Shown here: positions 62,308-64,000 of the stretch, piece by piece | Numbering within the stretch: position 1 is the first letter of the stretch | Layout of the letters: every line of letters starts with the position of its first letter | Origin: Prevotella bivia DSM 20514 | GTDB lineage: Bacteria; Bacteroidota; Bacteroidia; Bacteroidales; Bacteroidaceae | Reading direction: 5' to 3' | Assembly: GCF_000262545.1 (NCBI RefSeq) | Contig: NZ_JH660660.1 | Location: forward strand, 396,975 to 460,974 | DNA: 64,000 nucleotides | Notes under the pieces: model-generated | The model's database searches: none | What the model was told of the DNA's origin: nothing | The model's input: the letters and a program-made list of their open reading frames with translations, nothing else | Program-made: the position numbers and the translations under genes

Positions 62308-63370
62308 AAGATTCTATTTTTTCGTTGAATGTTTTACCACCTTCAAGCATGAATTCCACCTTGATAGGCAGAGCATAAATATTTTGTTTTACTTCTTCTG
62401 ACAAGCCTTCCAAATAAAAGAGTCTAACCTGATCTTTCTCTGTAGTGATGATACGTTTAGGCGAGGGCATAGCAGCAAACCGTTCGTTGATACGTTCCAC
62501 ATCACGTTCGGTAAAGTTATGATGGTCGGGAAATGCCATAGTTTCAAGCTTTACACCTCGGGTATACTCCATTATATCGACTTGCAAATGCTCTGGCGAT
62601 GCTATTCCTGTTAACAAAAGGATGTTTTCGCCCATAATTTCGTTTAATGGAACCGTATCACCTCCGTTGAATATTGGTTTTAAATCACAATAGGAAAGCG
62701 TTGTGAAATATAGCTGTTGAAAAGCCTTTAGATCCATAGCTTTTGAGAGAACTCGATAATCTATAGGATTTAAATTTTTCGGACACTTTGTTACGATCAC
62801 AATGTCTGCACGCACCTTCGCACTTTGCGGTTCACGTAATCTTCCTGCAGGAAGGAGCTTATCATAATTAATAAATTTATGATAATCCACCAACAGAATA
62901 TTAACCCCCGGCTTGACATAGCGGTGTTGAAAAGCATCATCGAGCAAAATAACCTCTACATCCTTTGTATCTTCATCTGAAATAAGGTGATCAATACCAT
63001 GACAACGATCCTTATCAACTGCCACATACACACCTTCAAACTTTTGCTTTATCAGAAAAGGTTCATCGCCAATATCGCGCATTGTGGTATCTTCATCTGC
63101 TACCACATACCCTCTACTCTTTCGCTTATAGCCACGTGAAAGCACTGCTACCTGCATTTCATCACGTAATAAATCAATGAGATATTCCACATGAGGTGTT
63201 TTCCCCGCACCTCCCACTGTGATATTCCCCACTGAAATAACAGGTATCGAATAGCTCTTGCTCTTTAGTATTTCCGCATCGAAGAGATAGTTTCTGATCC
63301 CTACTCCTAAGCCATAAAGCCAACTAAAGGGCAAAAGCCAACGGTTTATTTTAATGTAATCGCCTTCCAA
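62189..63370 (-). CDS. lpxK: Tetraacyldisaccharide 4'-kinase
   Basis: 393 residues. Walker A-like GNITVGGAGKTPHVEYLIDL, VILLDDAFQHRYVKPGVNILLVDY and ITTEKDQVRLF are LpxK landmarks. It phosphorylates the lipid A disaccharide at the 4' position on the inner membrane. The last about 35 residues form a strongly basic tail (KRKNVNKPRNSNRSGNRPRT) encoded in the overlap with punA. The gene starts 4 bp after sppA. Confidence 0.94.
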   Translation of the reverse strand: MEGDYIKINRWLLPFSWLYGLGVGIRNYLFDAEILKSKSYSIPVISVGNITVGGAGKTPHVEYLIDLLRDEMQVAVLSRGYKRKSRGYVVADEDTTMRDIGDEPFLIKQKFEGVYVAVDKDRCHGIDHLISDEDTKDVEVILLDDAFQHRYVKPGVNILLVDYHKFINYDKLLPAGRLREPQSAKVRADIVIVTKCPKNLNPIDYRVLSKAMDLKAFQQLYFTTLSYCDLKPIFNGGDTVPLNEIMGENILLLTGIASPEHLQVDIMEYTRGVKLETMAFPDHHNFTERDVERINERFAAMPSPKRIITTEKDQVRLFYLEGLSEEVKQNIYALPIKVEFMLEGGKTFNEKIESYVRKNSRNSILAKRKNVNKPRNSNRSGNRPRTISFRDNR

Positions 63371-63374
63371 TATT

Positions 63375-64000
63375 TTAATGAATATTTAACTCGTATGGAA
63401 TACGCGCCTGAATAGCACTCTGCTTATTCATCGTTTTGAGCAATGTATAAGGCTGATAGAAGTCGCCTAACTGCGCTTTCAATTTCTCATCGAGATAGTT
63501 ATCTACAACATTTTGTTGCATAAGTTGCTCCAACCAGCCCATAGGAGCAGGATAGTCGGCTATTGCATAATCTGTTAAACGAGCTAGTTTGGCAGCCTTT
63601 GCAATAGCAACATCTATACCTCCAAGCTCATCAACAAGCCCGATAGTCTTAGCATATTCACCCGTATAAACATGACCTTGTGCTAATTGTTCCACCTGTT
63701 GTTCAGTCATCTTACGACCTTCTGCCACGCGATGACGGAAAAGTGCATATCCACGATCAATATATTGTCCTAGAATGCGAAGCTCATCTGCATTGAATGG
63801 ACGTGCTGGTGATCCAAAAGCTGCATATTTATTGGTAGCAACTTCATCAAACTTCACACCAAGTTTTTCTGTCAACAATCCACTAGTATCTGGGAACATA
63901 CCGAAGATACCAATAGAACCTGTCAAAGTAGTAGGATTAGCTACTATCCAATTGGCTGGTGCTGAAGAATAGTAAGCACCACTAGCAGCTAAACCACCCA
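63375..64000 (-). CDS. sppA: Signal peptide peptidase SppA, C-terminal part
   Basis: The gene enters from the right edge and stops at 63375; about 208 codons are visible. The first visible residues GGLAASGAYYSSAPANWI contain the catalytic serine of the ASG-YY motif, followed by NPTTLTGSIGIFGMFP. The frame continues through VAEGRKMTEQQVEQLAQGHV and YTGEYAKTIGLVDELGG. It degrades signal peptide remnants at the inner membrane. An internal ATG at 63926 is not the true start. Confidence 0.94.
   Translation of the reverse strand, partial: GGLAASGAYYSSAPANWIVANPTTLTGSIGIFGMFPDTSGLLTEKLGVKFDEVATNKYAAFGSPARPFNADELRILGQYIDRGYALFRHRVAEGRKMTEQQVEQLAQGHVYTGEYAKTIGLVDELGGIDVAIAKAAKLARLTDYAIADYPAPMGWLEQLMQQNVVDNYLDEKLKAQLGDFYQPYTLLKTMNKQSAIQARIPYELNIH

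Overview
The window is AT-rich chromosomal DNA from a member of the Bacteroidota, most likely Prevotellaceae. The evidence is a SusC/SusD pair, many TonB-dependent receptors and SS-Cys lipoproteins, promoters of the Bacteroidota type (-7 TAnnTTTG, sometimes with TTTG about 20 bp upstream), and the purH-mreBCD-mrdA-rodA gene order. The genus is an inference.

Layout. 1-511: 3' end of an IS1380-type element cut by the window edge. 1.1-5.3 kb: AmpG-like permease, M20 amidohydrolase, convergent mutY, a small lipoprotein. 5.6-12.3 kb: cell-shape operon (standalone IMP cyclohydrolase domain, MreBCD, PBP2, RodA). 12.4-18.4 kb, minus strand: membrane pyrophosphatase, then an ABC exporter/unknown protein/murQ cluster. 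18.8-30.1 kb: a full glycerol-3-phosphate scavenging locus (porin, GlpQ lipoprotein, GlpT, GlpABC, a GlpR-like DeoR regulator) followed by a phospholipid-type acyltransferase.

30.4-49.5 kb is the accessory region. A SusC/SusD operon is followed by about 7.5 kb of IS-bounded, visibly more GC-rich DNA (35503-42976) carrying a TonB-dependent receptor and a beta-helix lipoprotein. Then comes an exported-enzyme operon: GH29 fucosidase, CBM9-like protein, GHL10/DUF187 glycoside hydrolase-like protein and a double transglutaminase-like protein. I suggest one polysaccharide/glycopeptide utilisation locus was split by the mobile island. 49.6-55.2 kb: a second TonB receptor cassette (receptor, DUF4374-like lipoprotein, TetR regulator) bracketed by a 90-bp IS-derived miniature element and a decayed IS copy sharing the same ends.

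55.4-64 kb: two small genes missed by ordinary length cut-offs, an MsrB-MsrA lipoprotein, trxB, a conserved hypothetical, tRNA-Phe, and a minus-strand run sppA(partial)-lpxK-punA-thiL-DMT exporter in which lpxK and punA overlap by 119 bp.

All calls come from reading the sequence and family knowledge; no searches were run.
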